Shown here: positions 8,816-19,783 of the stretch, one piece after another
Layout of the letters: each line of letters begins with the position of its first letter
How positions within the stretch are numbered: position 1 is the first letter of the stretch
Source of the DNA: Pseudomonas_S sp047607345
Lineage (GTDB): Bacteria; Pseudomonadota; Gammaproteobacteria; Xanthomonadales; Xanthomonadaceae
Assembly (NCBI GenBank): GCA_047607345.1
Contig: JASGDF010000219.1
Location: forward strand, 1-58,490
Length of the DNA stretch: 58,490 nucleotides
Direction of reading: 5' to 3'
Position numbers and translations under genes: made by a program
The notes under the pieces: model-generated
What the model was told of the DNA's origin: nothing
Database searches by the model: none
Seen by the model: only the letters and a program-made list of their open reading frames with translations

Positions 8816-9430
8816 ATGAAGATATTTGGGCCGATGTATGACGTGGCCATCCGCTGGTCACGCCATCGCCGCGCGCCGGCTCTGCTGACCGGGTTGAGCT
8901 TTGCGGAGGGTTTTGTCTTTCCGGTCCCCCCGGAGGTGATGCTGGCGCCGATGTCGCTGGCGCAGCCTCGACGCGCCCTGTGGTTCGCCACCTTGAGTTT
9001 GATGGGCTCACTGGCTGGGGCGCTGGTGGGCTATCTTCTCGGACATTTCGCATTTGCCGCACTGCATCCGCTGATCGAATGGCTGGGCTGGAGCGCGAAG
9101 ATCGACCAGCAGGTGGCGCAGCTGCGCCAGGTGGTGGCCGAGTCGCCCTGGCGCGCATTCTGGCTGCTGGTGCTGGTGGGTTTCACCCCGATCCCGCTGA
9201 AGATCTTCACCTGGGCCTCCGGGGTGGTCGGCGTACCGATGCTGCCGTTCCTGGCGAGCATGCTGGTCGGGCGCGGCAAACGGGTGTATCTGGTGGCCGG
9301 GGCGATCCGGCTCGGCGGTGCGCGCGCTGAAGCCGCGCTGCACCGCTGGATCGAGCCGCTGGGATGGATCGCGAGCGTGGTGCTACTGGGCTTGGTGGGC
9401 TGGTTGGTATGGAGGGCTAAATTCGGATGA
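8816..9430 (+). CDS. YqaA-like DedA-family membrane protein
   Basis: The 204-residue integral membrane protein has about five hydrophobic segments. Features of the YqaA/DedA (SNARE-associated) superfamily include FAEGFVFPVPPEVMLAP near the N-terminus and GFTPIPLKIFTWASGVVGVP in the middle. DedA proteins are linked to lipid flipping and membrane homeostasis; the function of the YqaA branch is not established. It lies between pcm and nlpD and overlaps nlpD by four bases. Confidence 0.85.
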   Translation: MKIFGPMYDVAIRWSRHRRAPALLTGLSFAEGFVFPVPPEVMLAPMSLAQPRRALWFATLSLMGSLAGALVGYLLGHFAFAALHPLIEWLGWSAKIDQQVAQLRQVVAESPWRAFWLLVLVGFTPIPLKIFTWASGVVGVPMLPFLASMLVGRGKRVYLVAGAIRLGGARAEAALHRWIEPLGWIASVVLLGLVGWLVWRAKFG

Positions 9431-10200
9431 AACACGAGTCAGGCATGGATATGGCGCGGCGCGGCGTGGCGCTCCTGCTGGTGGGAATGCTCGCGGCCTG
9501 CGGCAGCGCGACGGTGGTGCGCTCGCCCTCGGCAGGTGGGCGCGCATCTGTGGCCAGCGTGCCGAAGGCTTCCGTGGCCAAGCCCGGGGCCACGGTGACG
9601 GTGCAGCGTGGCGACACGCTGTATGCGATCTCGCGTCGTACCGGCATCGCCCCGCAGGATCTTGCCGCCTGGAACGGCCTGTCCACGCCGGATACGCTTT
9701 ATCCAGGCCAGAGCCTGCGCCTGTATCCTTCGGGCGGGGCGGTCGCTGCCTCCCGGCCGCCAGCCGCCGCGTCCTCGCCGGGCCAGGCAGCAGCACCGGC
9801 CGCGGTGGCGGCAACGCCGATCAGCAGTGGCTTCAACTGGCGCTGGCCGGCCGATGGCGCGGTGGTTGGCAGTTTCGTCCAGGGCGAGGCGACCAAGCAG
9901 GGAGTGGACATCGCCGGGACCGGCGGCCAGGCAGTGCGTGCCGCCGCCGACGGCGTGGTGGTGTACTCGGGCAATGGCCTGGTCGGCTATGGCGAGTTGA
10001 TCATCATCAAGCACAATGAGCAGTGGCTGTCGGCCTATGGCCACAATCGCAAGCGCCTGGTCAATGAAGGCCAGAACGTCAAGGCCGGGCAGCAGATCGC
10101 CGAGATGGGGAGCAGCGGTGCCGCGCGCGACATGTTGCACTTCGAGATCCGCTACAACGGCAAACCGGTCGATCCGCTGCTGTACCTGCCCAGGAAATAA
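9427..10200 (+). CDS. nlpD: NlpD-like LysM/LytM lipoprotein, amidase activator
   Basis: The 257-residue outer-membrane lipoprotein has a lipobox (LAAC; Cys near residue 25), a LysM peptidoglycan-binding repeat (about 58-102, VQRGDTLYAISRR) and a C-terminal LytM/M23 domain (about 135-257). The domain has KQGVDIAG where active peptidases have HxxxD, so the zinc site is incomplete, as in E. coli NlpD, which activates amidase AmiC instead of cutting peptidoglycan. The start may be the second ATG at 9445. In E. coli rpoS follows nlpD; here it does not. Confidence 0.93.
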   Translation: MKHESGMDMARRGVALLLVGMLAACGSATVVRSPSAGGRASVASVPKASVAKPGATVTVQRGDTLYAISRRTGIAPQDLAAWNGLSTPDTLYPGQSLRLYPSGGAVAASRPPAAASSPGQAAAPAAVAATPISSGFNWRWPADGAVVGSFVQGEATKQGVDIAGTGGQAVRAAADGVVVYSGNGLVGYGELIIIKHNEQWLSAYGHNRKRLVNEGQNVKAGQQIAEMGSSGAARDMLHFEIRYNGKPVDPLLYLPRK

Positions 10201-10343
10201 GCGCTGTCGCGGCGCCCGGCGCGCCCTCCTGCGCCATGGCCCCTGTCGGCCTCGCTGCATGCTCTTGATTACCCGCAAGCGCAGCTGGGAGCGGTGCCGC
10301 ACCGTCCGGGACGAGGGGGGTGATGGGGTTGCGGCTTGCGTTC

Positions 10344-10718
10344 CTACCTGGGCAGGATCATCGCCAGCGCGACCTTGCGGCCCTCGCTGGCGAGTACGTT
10401 GTAGGTCCGGGCGGCGGCGGCATTGGTCATCGCCTCTATGCCAATGCCACGGGTCAGACAGGCAGCCATCACTTCGGGCGTGGGGAATCCCTGGTGCTCG
10501 CCGGTGCCGAGCAGGACCAGTGCCGGCGCTAGCGCCAGCACCGCTTGCATCTGCTCGGCGGTCAGCTGCTCGAGCGAGTCGACTGGCCAGTCCTCGACCA
10601 GTGCTTCCGGCGCCAGCAGGAAGCTGCGCCGCAGAATCTGCTCGTTGACCTTGGCCTGGCGCCCGTCGGCCGAGCGCAGCGCATAGGTGTAGTCGGGATG
10701 TTCCTGGCTCAGCAGCAT
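10344..10718 (-). CDS. Mth938/DUF498-domain protein
   Basis: The 124-residue protein belongs to the Mth938/NDUFAF3-like fold family. It has the family segments LLAPEALVEDWP, ALVLLGTGEHQGFP and GIGIEAMTNAAAARTYNVLASEGRKVALAMILP. The biochemical role in bacteria is unknown. It lies eight bases after yhbY on the same strand and is probably cotranscribed with it. Confidence 0.85.
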   Translation of the reverse strand: MLLSQEHPDYTYALRSADGRQAKVNEQILRRSFLLAPEALVEDWPVDSLEQLTAEQMQAVLALAPALVLLGTGEHQGFPTPEVMAACLTRGIGIEAMTNAAAARTYNVLASEGRKVALAMILPR

Positions 10719-10726
10719 GGGGCGGC

Positions 10727-11032
10727 TCAGGCGCGCGGCAGGACGATCTGGCGCTTTTCCTTGCTGGGCCGATAGAGGATGGCGGTGTGCCCGATCCGCT
10801 GGACCAGCGCGCTGCCGGTGTGTCCGAGGATCTCGGCGATCAGCGCGTCACGCGTCTCGCGGTCGTCCGCGCCCACCTTCACCTTGACCAGCTCGTGCCG
10901 CTCCAGGACTTCGTCCAGCTCCGCCAGGAACGCGGGCGTGACCCCCTTGCCGCCGGTCTGGAGCAATGCCTTGAGGTCGTGGGCCTGGCCGCGCAGGAAA
11001 CGGGTCTGGGACGGGGTGAGCGCAATGGACAT
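10727..11032 (-). CDS. yhbY: YhbY-type RNA-binding protein (CRM domain)
   Basis: The 101-residue single CRM-domain protein binds pre-50S ribosomal particles. It has LTPSQTRFLRGQAHDLKALL, HELVKVKV, the DRETRDALI segment and a C-terminal ILYRPSKEKR, aligning over its whole length with E. coli YhbY. The start at MSIALTP (11032) is set by family length; no clear Shine-Dalgarno is visible upstream. It is divergent from rlmE, as in E. coli. Confidence 0.93.
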   Translation of the reverse strand: MSIALTPSQTRFLRGQAHDLKALLQTGGKGVTPAFLAELDEVLERHELVKVKVGADDRETRDALIAEILGHTGSALVQRIGHTAILYRPSKEKRQIVLPRA

Positions 11033-11096
11033 GCAGGAGAAAGGGAAGCCAAGGGGGTTCAGGGTATCATGACGCTCCCTCAGGTCCCTCCATCCG

Positions 11097-11726
11097 ATGT
11101 CCCGCAGCAAGAGCAGCCAGCGTTGGCTCAAAGAGCACTTCTCCGACCCCTTCGTGAAGAAGGCGCAGGCCGAGGGCATGCGTTCGCGCGCGGCCTATAA
11201 ACTGGAGGAGCTGCTCGAACGCGACCGCCTGCTGAAGCCGGACATGGTCGTGGTTGACCTGGGCGCCGCCCCCGGTGGCTGGTCGCAGCAGGTCCGCAGG
11301 CAGCTGGGCGACCGCGGCCGGGTGCTGGCGCTGGACATCCTGGAGATGCCGCCGTTGGCGGGTGTCGAGTTTCTTCACGGCGATTTCAGGGAGGCGGCGG
11401 TTCTGGCGCAATTCGAGGAAATGCTGGGCGGAACGCCGGTGGACCTTGTGCTCTCGGACATGGCCCCCAATAAGAGTGGGATGGACGCGGTCGACCAGCC
11501 GCGGATGATGCATCTGGCTGAACTGGCGATGGACTTCGCCGATGGCCACCTGAAGCCGGGCGGGGCGTTCCTGATCAAGCTGTTCCAGGGCGTCGGGTTC
11601 GACGACTACGTCCGCGAGCTGCGTCGACGCTACGACAAGGTGTCCATCCGCAAGCCGCAGGCGTCGCGCAAGCGCTCGCCCGAGGTTTACGCCCTCGGTC
11701 AGGGCAAGCGTGCCCAGATCAAGTAA
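11097..11726 (+). CDS. rlmE: 23S rRNA (uridine-2'-O) methyltransferase
   Basis: RlmE (FtsJ/RrmJ) methylates U2552 of 23S rRNA in the 50S subunit. The 209-residue protein has RSRAAYKLEE (first catalytic Lys), the SAM motif VVDLGAAPGGWSQ, LVLSDMAPN (catalytic Asp), FLIKLFQG (second Lys) and RKRSPEVYALG (Glu), giving the K-D-K-E tetrad. It precedes ftsH as in most gammaproteobacteria. Confidence 0.97.
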   Translation: MSRSKSSQRWLKEHFSDPFVKKAQAEGMRSRAAYKLEELLERDRLLKPDMVVVDLGAAPGGWSQQVRRQLGDRGRVLALDILEMPPLAGVEFLHGDFREAAVLAQFEEMLGGTPVDLVLSDMAPNKSGMDAVDQPRMMHLAELAMDFADGHLKPGGAFLIKLFQGVGFDDYVRELRRRYDKVSIRKPQASRKRSPEVYALGQGKRAQIK

Positions 11727-11788
11727 GCTGCCCCCAAGAACCAAGTGATTTCAGAGAACGAGCGAGAGGGACACCGGAGCCAATGAGG

Positions 11789-13726
<1,938 letters not shown>

Positions 13727-13734
13727 GTCAGCAC

Positions 13735-13764
13735 AGGAAACCCGGGAGCGATCCCGGGCTTCCT
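13735..13764 (+). terminator. Candidate ftsH terminator hairpin
   Basis: A stem of AGGAA-a-CCCGGGA pairs with TCCCGGG-c-TTCCT around a GCGA loop nine bases after the ftsH stop. The downstream T-run is weak (GCGTTT), so termination efficiency is uncertain. Confidence 0.6.
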
Positions 13765-13784
13765 GCGTTTCAGCTGTTGGTACC

Positions 13785-13853
13785 GTAGGAGCGACTTTAG
13801 TCGCGATGGGGCGTTCCCGGTAGAGCCCCATCGCGGCTGAAGCCGCTCCTACG
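13785..13853. repeat. REPIN: paired GTAG-type REP palindromes
   Basis: Inverted REP units at 13785-13806 (GTAGGAGCGACTTTAGTCGC plus GA) and 13831-13853 flank a short G/C-rich centre. The pair lies downstream of the ftsH terminator and upstream of the small membrane protein gene before folP. Confidence 0.85.
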
Positions 13854-13954
13854 GGAGCAGCCAGCGTTCGAGAGTAGCCGGCGTTGCCGGCCGGTTCGGT
13901 TTCGCCGCGTTCCGGGCGACAATATCTGTCCGAACCCGTATGAGATTGCCTGCG

Positions 13955-14125
13955 ATGTCCGATCAGCCGCCGCCCTCGACGACCCGCGAGATCGTCATCG
14001 CCACCGTGGTCGGCGTGGCGGTCGGCCTGGCGCTGGACAATGTGGTGATCGGTGCCGGGATCGGCATCGGCCTGGGCGTGCTGCTCAGCGTGCTGAAGAT
14101 CGTCCGCGCGGAGAAGCGCGAGTGA
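13955..14125 (+). CDS. Small glycine-zipper membrane protein
   Basis: This 56-residue protein has a polar proline-rich N-terminus (MSDQPPPSTTRE), then a glycine-rich hydrophobic stretch with GxxxG-type spacing (about 15-48, VIGAGIGIGLGVLL) and a charged tail. The function is unknown. Its TGA overlaps the folP start (TGATG), suggesting coupled translation. An in-frame ATG at 13940 would add five residues. Confidence 0.6.
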   Translation: MSDQPPPSTTREIVIATVVGVAVGLALDNVVIGAGIGIGLGVLLSVLKIVRAEKRE

Positions 14126-15021
14126 TGTTCGACACTGCGCCCGTGCTCGACTGCGGCGGTCGCGCGCTGCGCCTGGACCGCCCGCAGGTGATGGGCATCG
14201 TCAACGTGACCCCGGATTCGTTCTCCGACGGCGGCCGCCACGACAGCCTGGAGGCGGCGCTCGCGCACGGCCTGCGGTTGGTGGAGGAGGGGGCCGCGAT
14301 CCTGGATATCGGCGGCGAATCGACCCGGCCCGGCGCCGCGCCGGTCCCGGTCGAGGAGGAACTGCGCCGGGTGGTGCCGCTGATCGAGCGCCTGGCGGCG
14401 CGCACGGCGGTGCCGATCAGCATCGACACCTCCAAGCCGGAGGTGATGCGCGCGGCGGTCGCCGCCGGCGCCGGCATGATCAACGACATCGGCGCGCTGG
14501 GCGCGCCCGGTGCGCTGGAGGCTGCCGCCGAGCTGGGCGTGCCGGTGGTGCTGATGCACATGCAGGGCGAGCCGCGCTCGATGCAGGTCGCGCCGCACTA
14601 CGACGACGTGGTCGGCGAGGTGCACCGGTTCCTGGCCGAGCGCGTCTTCGCCGCCGAGATGGCCGGCATCGACAAGCGCAGGATCGTGCTCGACCCGGGC
14701 TTCGGCTTCGGCAAGACCACCGCGCACAACCTGCAACTGCTGGCCGAGCTGGAGCGGTTCGCCGGGTTCGGCCTGCCGCTCCTGGCCGGCCTGTCGCGCA
14801 AGCGCAGCATCGGTGAGCTGACCGGGCGACAGGTGCCGGCCGAGCGCGTGCACGGTTCGGTGGCGGCGCACCTGATCGCTGTCCAGCGCGGCGCCAGGAT
14901 CCTGCGCGTGCACGACGTCGCCGCCACCGTGGACGCGCTGAAGGTGCTGGAGGCGCTGCCGCAGAAGACGGCCGCGGCGACGGTGCCGTCTCCCGCGATC
15001 CGCTGGCCCGACGACGAATGA
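14125..15021 (+). CDS. folP: Dihydropteroate synthase
   Basis: FolP joins p-aminobenzoate to hydroxymethyl-dihydropterin pyrophosphate in folate synthesis and is the sulfonamide target. The 298-residue TIM barrel has MGIVNVTPDSFSDGG, DIGGESTRPGA, ISIDTSKPEV, MINDIGAL, LMHMQGEP and LDPGFGFGKT, all family signatures. The ATG at 14125 overlaps the preceding stop; a GTG at 14122 is the alternative. The ftsH-folP neighbourhood is conserved. Confidence 0.96.
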   Translation: MFDTAPVLDCGGRALRLDRPQVMGIVNVTPDSFSDGGRHDSLEAALAHGLRLVEEGAAILDIGGESTRPGAAPVPVEEELRRVVPLIERLAARTAVPISIDTSKPEVMRAAVAAGAGMINDIGALGAPGALEAAAELGVPVVLMHMQGEPRSMQVAPHYDDVVGEVHRFLAERVFAAEMAGIDKRRIVLDPGFGFGKTTAHNLQLLAELERFAGFGLPLLAGLSRKRSIGELTGRQVPAERVHGSVAAHLIAVQRGARILRVHDVAATVDALKVLEALPQKTAAATVPSPAIRWPDDE

Positions 15022-15064
15022 CCGCGCCGGCGTCACCGCGCTGACTGCCTCCGCGCACTCCAGC

Positions 15065-16045
15065 ATGCACGACACCCGTCCCCTCGCCATCGCCCTGATG
15101 GGGCCGACCGCCAGCGGCAAGACCGCGGCGGCGCTGGCGCTCGCGCAGCGCTGCGGCGGCGAGATCGTCAGCGTCGATTCCGCGCTGGTGTACCGCGGGC
15201 TGGACATCGGCGCGGCCAAGCCGGACCGGGCGATGCGGGCGGCGGTGCCGCACCACCTGATCGATGTCTGTGATCCCTGGCAGGCATATTCGGCCGCCGA
15301 GTTCGCGCGCGAGGCGCGCATCGCGATCGACGGCATCGTCGCGCGTGGCCGGCTGCCGATCCTCGCCGGCGGTACCGGCCTGTACTTCCGCTCGCTGCTG
15401 ACCGGCCTGTCGCAGATGCCGCCCGCCGATCCGGTGGTGCGCGAGCAACTGGCCGCGGAGGCGGCGGTGCGCGGCTGGCCGGCGCTGCATGCCGCGCTGG
15501 CGGAGGTCGATCCGGTCGCGGCCGCGCGCATCCACGCTACCGATCCGCAGCGGATCCAGCGTGCGCTGGAGGTCTACCGGTTGAGCGGGACGCCGATCAG
15601 CGCCTGGCAGGCGATGCCGCCGCCGCCGCGCCTGCCGCTGCGCGTGCTCAAGCTGGTGCTGGCGCCACGCGAGCGCGCAGTGCTGCATGTACGGATCGAG
15701 CGCCGCTTCGACGCGATGCTGGCCGATGGCTTCCTTGACGAGGTGCGCAGGCTGCGGGCATTGCCGGAGATGGCCGCGGTGGCGCTGCCGCTCGAGCTGC
15801 CGGCGGTGCGCGCGGTCGGCTACCGGCAGGCCTGGGAGCACCTGGACGGGCGCTACGGCATGCCCGAATTCCGCACGCGTGCGATCCAGGCCACCCGCCA
15901 GCTGGCCAAGCGCCAGCTGACCTGGCTGCGGGGCGAGCTGGATGCGCGCTGGTTCGACCCGGAAGGCGATGCGGAGCGGCTGCAGTCGTCGATTGCGACC
16001 TTCCTTGCCACCGGTGGCACTGCCAGCGGCGCGCCAGCCGTGTAA
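15065..16045 (+). CDS. miaA: tRNA dimethylallyltransferase MiaA
   Basis: MiaA adds dimethylallyl groups to A37 of tRNAs that read codons beginning with U. The 326-residue protein has the P-loop GPTASGKT, SVDSALVYRGLDIGAAKP, the GGTGLYFRSLL motif, DPQRIQRALEVY and the C-terminal RQLAKRQLTWLR. It is followed by hfq and hflX, the same order as in E. coli. Confidence 0.96.
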   Translation: MHDTRPLAIALMGPTASGKTAAALALAQRCGGEIVSVDSALVYRGLDIGAAKPDRAMRAAVPHHLIDVCDPWQAYSAAEFAREARIAIDGIVARGRLPILAGGTGLYFRSLLTGLSQMPPADPVVREQLAAEAAVRGWPALHAALAEVDPVAAARIHATDPQRIQRALEVYRLSGTPISAWQAMPPPPRLPLRVLKLVLAPRERAVLHVRIERRFDAMLADGFLDEVRRLRALPEMAAVALPLELPAVRAVGYRQAWEHLDGRYGMPEFRTRAIQATRQLAKRQLTWLRGELDARWFDPEGDAERLQSSIATFLATGGTASGAPAV

Positions 16046-16126
16046 CATCCGGGGTCCGGAAACCGGCTGGGGATAGCAGGTGTCGACCGGACCCAATAAA
16101 AACAATCAATAAAAGGGAGTCTTCAG

Positions 16127-16405
16127 ATGTCCAAGGGGCAATCCTTGCAGGATCCTTTCCTGAACGCACTGCGCCGCGAGCGGGTTCCGGTGTCGGTCTA
16201 CCTGGTCAACGGCATCAAGCTGCAGGGCACGATCGAGTCGTTCGACCAGTTCGTGGTGCTGCTGCGCAATACCGTCAGCCAGATGGTCTACAAGCACGCC
16301 ATCTCGACCGTGGTGCCGGCGCGTAACGTACGCGTGGGGCCTGGCGGCGGCTACGTGCAGTCCGGAAACGATGCGTCAGGCCAGGATGACAGCGACGTTG
16401 ATTGA
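16127..16405 (+). CDS. hfq: RNA chaperone Hfq
   Basis: Hfq is the hexameric Sm-like protein that pairs small RNAs with mRNAs. The 92-residue protein has the Sm1 region (QDPFLNALRRERVPVSVYLV), the distal and rim segment GTIESFDQFVVLLRN and the Sm2 motif VYKHAISTVVPAR. A short glycine-, serine- and aspartate-rich tail follows. A clear AAGGGAG ribosome site precedes the ATG. It is 14 bases from hflX. Confidence 0.98.
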   Translation: MSKGQSLQDPFLNALRRERVPVSVYLVNGIKLQGTIESFDQFVVLLRNTVSQMVYKHAISTVVPARNVRVGPGGGYVQSGNDASGQDDSDVD

Positions 16406-16419
16406 GTCCGGAGTGATGG

Positions 16420-17733
16420 GTGTTTGACCGTTCGCGCAAGGGCGAATACGCGCTGCTGATCCAGCCGCATTCCGGCGGGCCGGCCGAGGAGGACGTGCTG
16501 GAGGAGTTTGCCGACCTGGCGCGCTCGGCCGGTGCGTCCGTGGCCGCCACGCTGACCGCGCGCATCGACCGGCCGAGCCCGTCCACGCTGATCGGCAGCG
16601 GCAAGCTGGAGGAGGTCAAGGCCGCGGCCGACGCCACCGGCGCCGACCTGGTGCTGGTCAACCATCCGCTCACGCCGGTGCAGGAGCGCAACCTGGAGAA
16701 GTACCTGGAGCGGCGCGTGATCGACCGCACCGGACTAATCCTGGACATCTTCGCCCAGCGCGCGCGCAGCCACGAGGGCAAGTTGCAGGTCGAACTGGCG
16801 CAGCTGCGCCATCTGGCGACCCGGCTGGTGCGCGGCTGGACCCACCTGGAGCGCCAGCGCGGCGGTTCGATCGGCCTGCGCGGACCCGGCGAAACCCAGC
16901 TGGAAACCGACCGCCGCCTGCTGCAGAAGCGGGTCGAGCAGTTGCAGAAGCGGCTGGAGAAGGTCGAGGTGCAGCGCACCCAGATGCGCCGGGCCCGGGT
17001 GCGCAGTGAACTGCCGAGGGTGGCGCTGGTGGGCTACACCAACGCCGGTAAGTCGACGCTGTTCAACGCGCTGACCGGCGCGGAGGCCTACGCCGCCGAC
17101 CAGTTGTTCGCGACCCTGGACCCGACCGTGCGCCGGATCGCGCTGCCGGGCGGTCACGTGGTCCTGGCCGACACCGTCGGCTTCGTCCGCGACCTGCCGC
17201 ACGAATTGGTCGCCGCGTTTCGCTCGACCCTCTCGGAGGCACGCGAGGCGGATCTGTTGCTGCACGTGGTCGATGCGGCCGATCCGCTGCGCGAGGACCG
17301 CATCCGCCAGGTCGATGAAGTGCTGCATGCGGTCGGTGCCGGCGAGCTGCCGCAGTTGCTGGTGTTCAACAAGATCGACCGTATCGAGGGCGCCGAGGTG
17401 CGCCACGACGCGCAGGACGGCATCCCGGACGAGGCGCGCCGCGAGCGCGTCTGGATCTCCGCGCGCGATGGCGACGGCCTGGCGCTGCTGCGCGACGTGC
17501 TTGCCCGCCGCCTCAACCTGCGCCATGTGCAGGGCACGCTGCGGCTGTCGCCGTCGGCCGGTCGGCTGCGCTCGCGCCTGCATGCGCTGGACGTGGTGCG
17601 CGGCGAGCAGGCCGACGAGGACGGCTGGCTGATCCAGGTCGACCTGCCGATGGCCGAGGCCGAGCGTCTGGCGGCCGGCGGCGACGGCGAGCCGATCCGC
17701 GCTCTGCTGCCGCGCGTCCAGGACGAGTGGTAG
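16420..17733 (+). CDS. hflX: GTPase HflX
   Basis: HflX is a ribosome-splitting GTPase that rescues stalled ribosomes, especially after heat stress. The 437-residue protein has the N-terminal HflX domain (LIGSGKLEEV, DRTGLILDIFAQRA), the GxGE-type segment GGSIGLRGPGETQLETDRR, then a G domain with GYTNAGKST (G1), DTVGFVRDLPH (G3) and NKID (G4). GGAG six bases before the GTG at 16420 supports that start. Confidence 0.96.
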   Translation: MFDRSRKGEYALLIQPHSGGPAEEDVLEEFADLARSAGASVAATLTARIDRPSPSTLIGSGKLEEVKAAADATGADLVLVNHPLTPVQERNLEKYLERRVIDRTGLILDIFAQRARSHEGKLQVELAQLRHLATRLVRGWTHLERQRGGSIGLRGPGETQLETDRRLLQKRVEQLQKRLEKVEVQRTQMRRARVRSELPRVALVGYTNAGKSTLFNALTGAEAYAADQLFATLDPTVRRIALPGGHVVLADTVGFVRDLPHELVAAFRSTLSEAREADLLLHVVDAADPLREDRIRQVDEVLHAVGAGELPQLLVFNKIDRIEGAEVRHDAQDGIPDEARRERVWISARDGDGLALLRDVLARRLNLRHVQGTLRLSPSAGRLRSRLHALDVVRGEQADEDGWLIQVDLPMAEAERLAAGGDGEPIRALLPRVQDEW

Positions 17734-17854
17734 CCGCCGGGGTTCCTCCTACAGGAAGCGCCCGGGGACGGCTCGTCCATCGATACATCGCCTTATCCTC
17801 ACTCTTGCGATGATTGCTTCCCGCGGACATCCATGTGCATCCGGAGTCGTTACC

Positions 17855-19162
17855 ATGTCGGACCAGCAAGCTGACGCCATTCCCCATTACACCGCGGCGG
17901 AAAAGCGCCACCGCGTATTCGCGATCATGGCCGCGTCCTCGGGCAACCTGGTGGAGTGGTTCGACTTCTATGTCTACGCGTTCTGCGCGATCTACTTTGC
18001 CGGCGAGTTCTTTCCCAAGAGCGATCCCACCGCGCAACTGTTGAACACCGCAGGCGTGTTCGCCGCCGGGTTTCTGATGCGGCCGATCGGCGGCTGGCTG
18101 TTCGGCAGCATCGCCGACCGCTACGGGCGCAAGTCCTCGATGCTGATATCGGTGACGATGATGTGCGCCGGTTCGTTACTGATCGCCTGCCTGCCCACCT
18201 ACGCAACGATCGGCACACTGGCGCCGGTACTGCTGCTGCTGGCGCGACTGCTCCAGGGGTTGTCGGTGGGGGGCGAGTATGGCACTACCGCCACCTACAT
18301 GAGCGAGGTGGCGTTGCGTGGCCAGCGCGGCTTTTTCTCCTCCTTCCAGTACGTGACACTGATCGGCGGCCAACTGCTGGCGGTGCTGGTGATCGTGGTG
18401 ATGGAGGCGCTGCTGTCCGAGCAGGAGATCCGCGCCTGGGGCTGGCGCGTGCCGTTCGTGATCGGCGCGGCCGCGGCGGTGGTCTCGGTGCTGCTGCGGC
18501 GCACGCTCAGCGAAACCCAGAAGGAGGAGGTGCTCAAGGACAAGGACGCTGGCACGCTCGGCGTGCTGTTCGGCGACCACAAGGCGGCGTTCTTCACCGT
18601 GCTCGGCTACACCGCCGGTGGTTCGCTGATCTTCTACACCTTCACTACCTACATGCAGAAGTTCCTGGTCAACACGGTGCACTTGCCGATCAAGACCGCG
18701 AGCTTCGTGATGACCGGCGCGCTGTTCCTGTACATGTGCATGCAACCACTGTTCGGCATGCTGTCCGACCGCATCGGCCGGCGCAACAACATGTTGCTGT
18801 TCGGCGCGCTCGGGGTGCTGTTCACCGTGCCGATCCTGACCGCGCTGCAACACGTCCAGAGCCCGCTTGCCGCGTTCGTACTGATCGTGGTGGCGCTGAC
18901 GATCGTGAGTTTCTACACCTCGATCAGCGGGATCGTCAAAGCCGAGATGTTCCCGCCGGAGATCCGTGCGCTTGGCGTCGGCCTGGCCTACGCGATCGGC
19001 AACGCGATCTTCGGCGGCTCGGCCGAATACGTCGCGCTCGGCCTGAAGAAGCTCGGTTACGAGCCGGCGTTCTTCTGGTACGTCACGGTGATGATGGCGG
19101 TGGCGCTGCTGGTGAGCCTGCGCTTGCCGAAGCGGGCGACCTACCTGCATCACGACCACTGA
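17855..19162 (+). CDS. kgtP: Alpha-ketoglutarate/proton symporter, KgtP-type MFS
   Basis: This 435-residue, 12-helix inner-membrane carrier is very close to E. coli KgtP along its length: ASSGNLVEWFDFYVY, NTAGVFAAGFLMRPIGGWLFG, LLLARLLQGLSVGGEYGT, KAEMFPPEIRALGVGL and NAIFGGSAEYVAL all match. Import of alpha-ketoglutarate or a related dicarboxylate is therefore likely. The ATG at 17855 has CGGAG nine bases upstream and begins at the expected family position. It stands alone between hflX and pncC. Confidence 0.9.
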   Translation: MSDQQADAIPHYTAAEKRHRVFAIMAASSGNLVEWFDFYVYAFCAIYFAGEFFPKSDPTAQLLNTAGVFAAGFLMRPIGGWLFGSIADRYGRKSSMLISVTMMCAGSLLIACLPTYATIGTLAPVLLLLARLLQGLSVGGEYGTTATYMSEVALRGQRGFFSSFQYVTLIGGQLLAVLVIVVMEALLSEQEIRAWGWRVPFVIGAAAAVVSVLLRRTLSETQKEEVLKDKDAGTLGVLFGDHKAAFFTVLGYTAGGSLIFYTFTTYMQKFLVNTVHLPIKTASFVMTGALFLYMCMQPLFGMLSDRIGRRNNMLLFGALGVLFTVPILTALQHVQSPLAAFVLIVVALTIVSFYTSISGIVKAEMFPPEIRALGVGLAYAIGNAIFGGSAEYVALGLKKLGYEPAFFWYVTVMMAVALLVSLRLPKRATYLHHDH

Positions 19163-19233
19163 AGCATGCACGCGGCGCAGACACGGCCTGTGAATTGGGT
19201 TAAAAACGGGTCTGACCCATAGCGGGCTGTCCG

Positions 19234-19740
19234 ATGCCGATTCCTTCCGATTCCGAGCTGCGCGAACTGTCCGAGGTGCTGGGAGCGCAGTTGCTGGCGC
19301 GGCGCGAACACCTGGTCACCGCCGAAAGCTGCACCGGTGGCTGGATCGCCAAGGCAATGACCGATGTCGCCGGCTCCTCGGCATGGTTCGACTGCGGCAT
19401 GGCCGCCTACAGCTACGAGGCCAAGCAGGCATTGCTCGGGGTGCGTCCGCAGACGCTGGAAACCTATGGCGCGGTCAGCCGCGAGACGGTGATCGAGATG
19501 GTGTCCGGTGCGCTGGTGAATTCGGGCGCGAGCATCGCGGTGGCGGTCACCGGCATTGCCGGCCCCGGCGGCGGCAGCGCCGACAAGCCGGTTGGCACGG
19601 TCTGGGTCGGCTGGAAGCGGCGTGGTGGCTATGCCAGCGCCGAACTGTTCCATTTCGACGGCGACCGCGACGCGGTGCGGCGGCAGACTGTGGCCATCGC
19701 GTTGCATGGGCTGGGACGCATCCTGGGCTCGCTGCCATGA
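19234..19740 (+). CDS. pncC: Nicotinamide-nucleotide amidase (CinA C-terminal domain)
   Basis: The 168-residue stand-alone CinA C-terminal domain deamidates nicotinamide mononucleotide in pyridine-nucleotide recycling. It has the family motifs TAESCTGGWIA, GAVSRETV and VAVTGIAGPGGGSADKPVGTVW. E. coli has the same arrangement (pncC/ygaD before recA), though here a UbiB-type kinase gene and lexA lie in between. Confidence 0.93.
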   Translation: MPIPSDSELRELSEVLGAQLLARREHLVTAESCTGGWIAKAMTDVAGSSAWFDCGMAAYSYEAKQALLGVRPQTLETYGAVSRETVIEMVSGALVNSGASIAVAVTGIAGPGGGSADKPVGTVWVGWKRRGGYASAELFHFDGDRDAVRRQTVAIALHGLGRILGSLP

Positions 19741-19783
19741 GCGCGCGTGCGCTGCCGCCGTTGCGCGCAGGGCAGGGCATGCC

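Noticed and set aside
9445..10200. Active M23 peptidase
   Set aside because: The HxxxD metal motif is replaced by KQGVDIAG, so a non-catalytic amidase activator is more likely.
17741..17770. Possible REP fragments at 17747 and 21491
   Set aside because: Only 9-13 bases match (CTCCTACAGG; GTAGGAGCGCGCG); too short to call as repeats.
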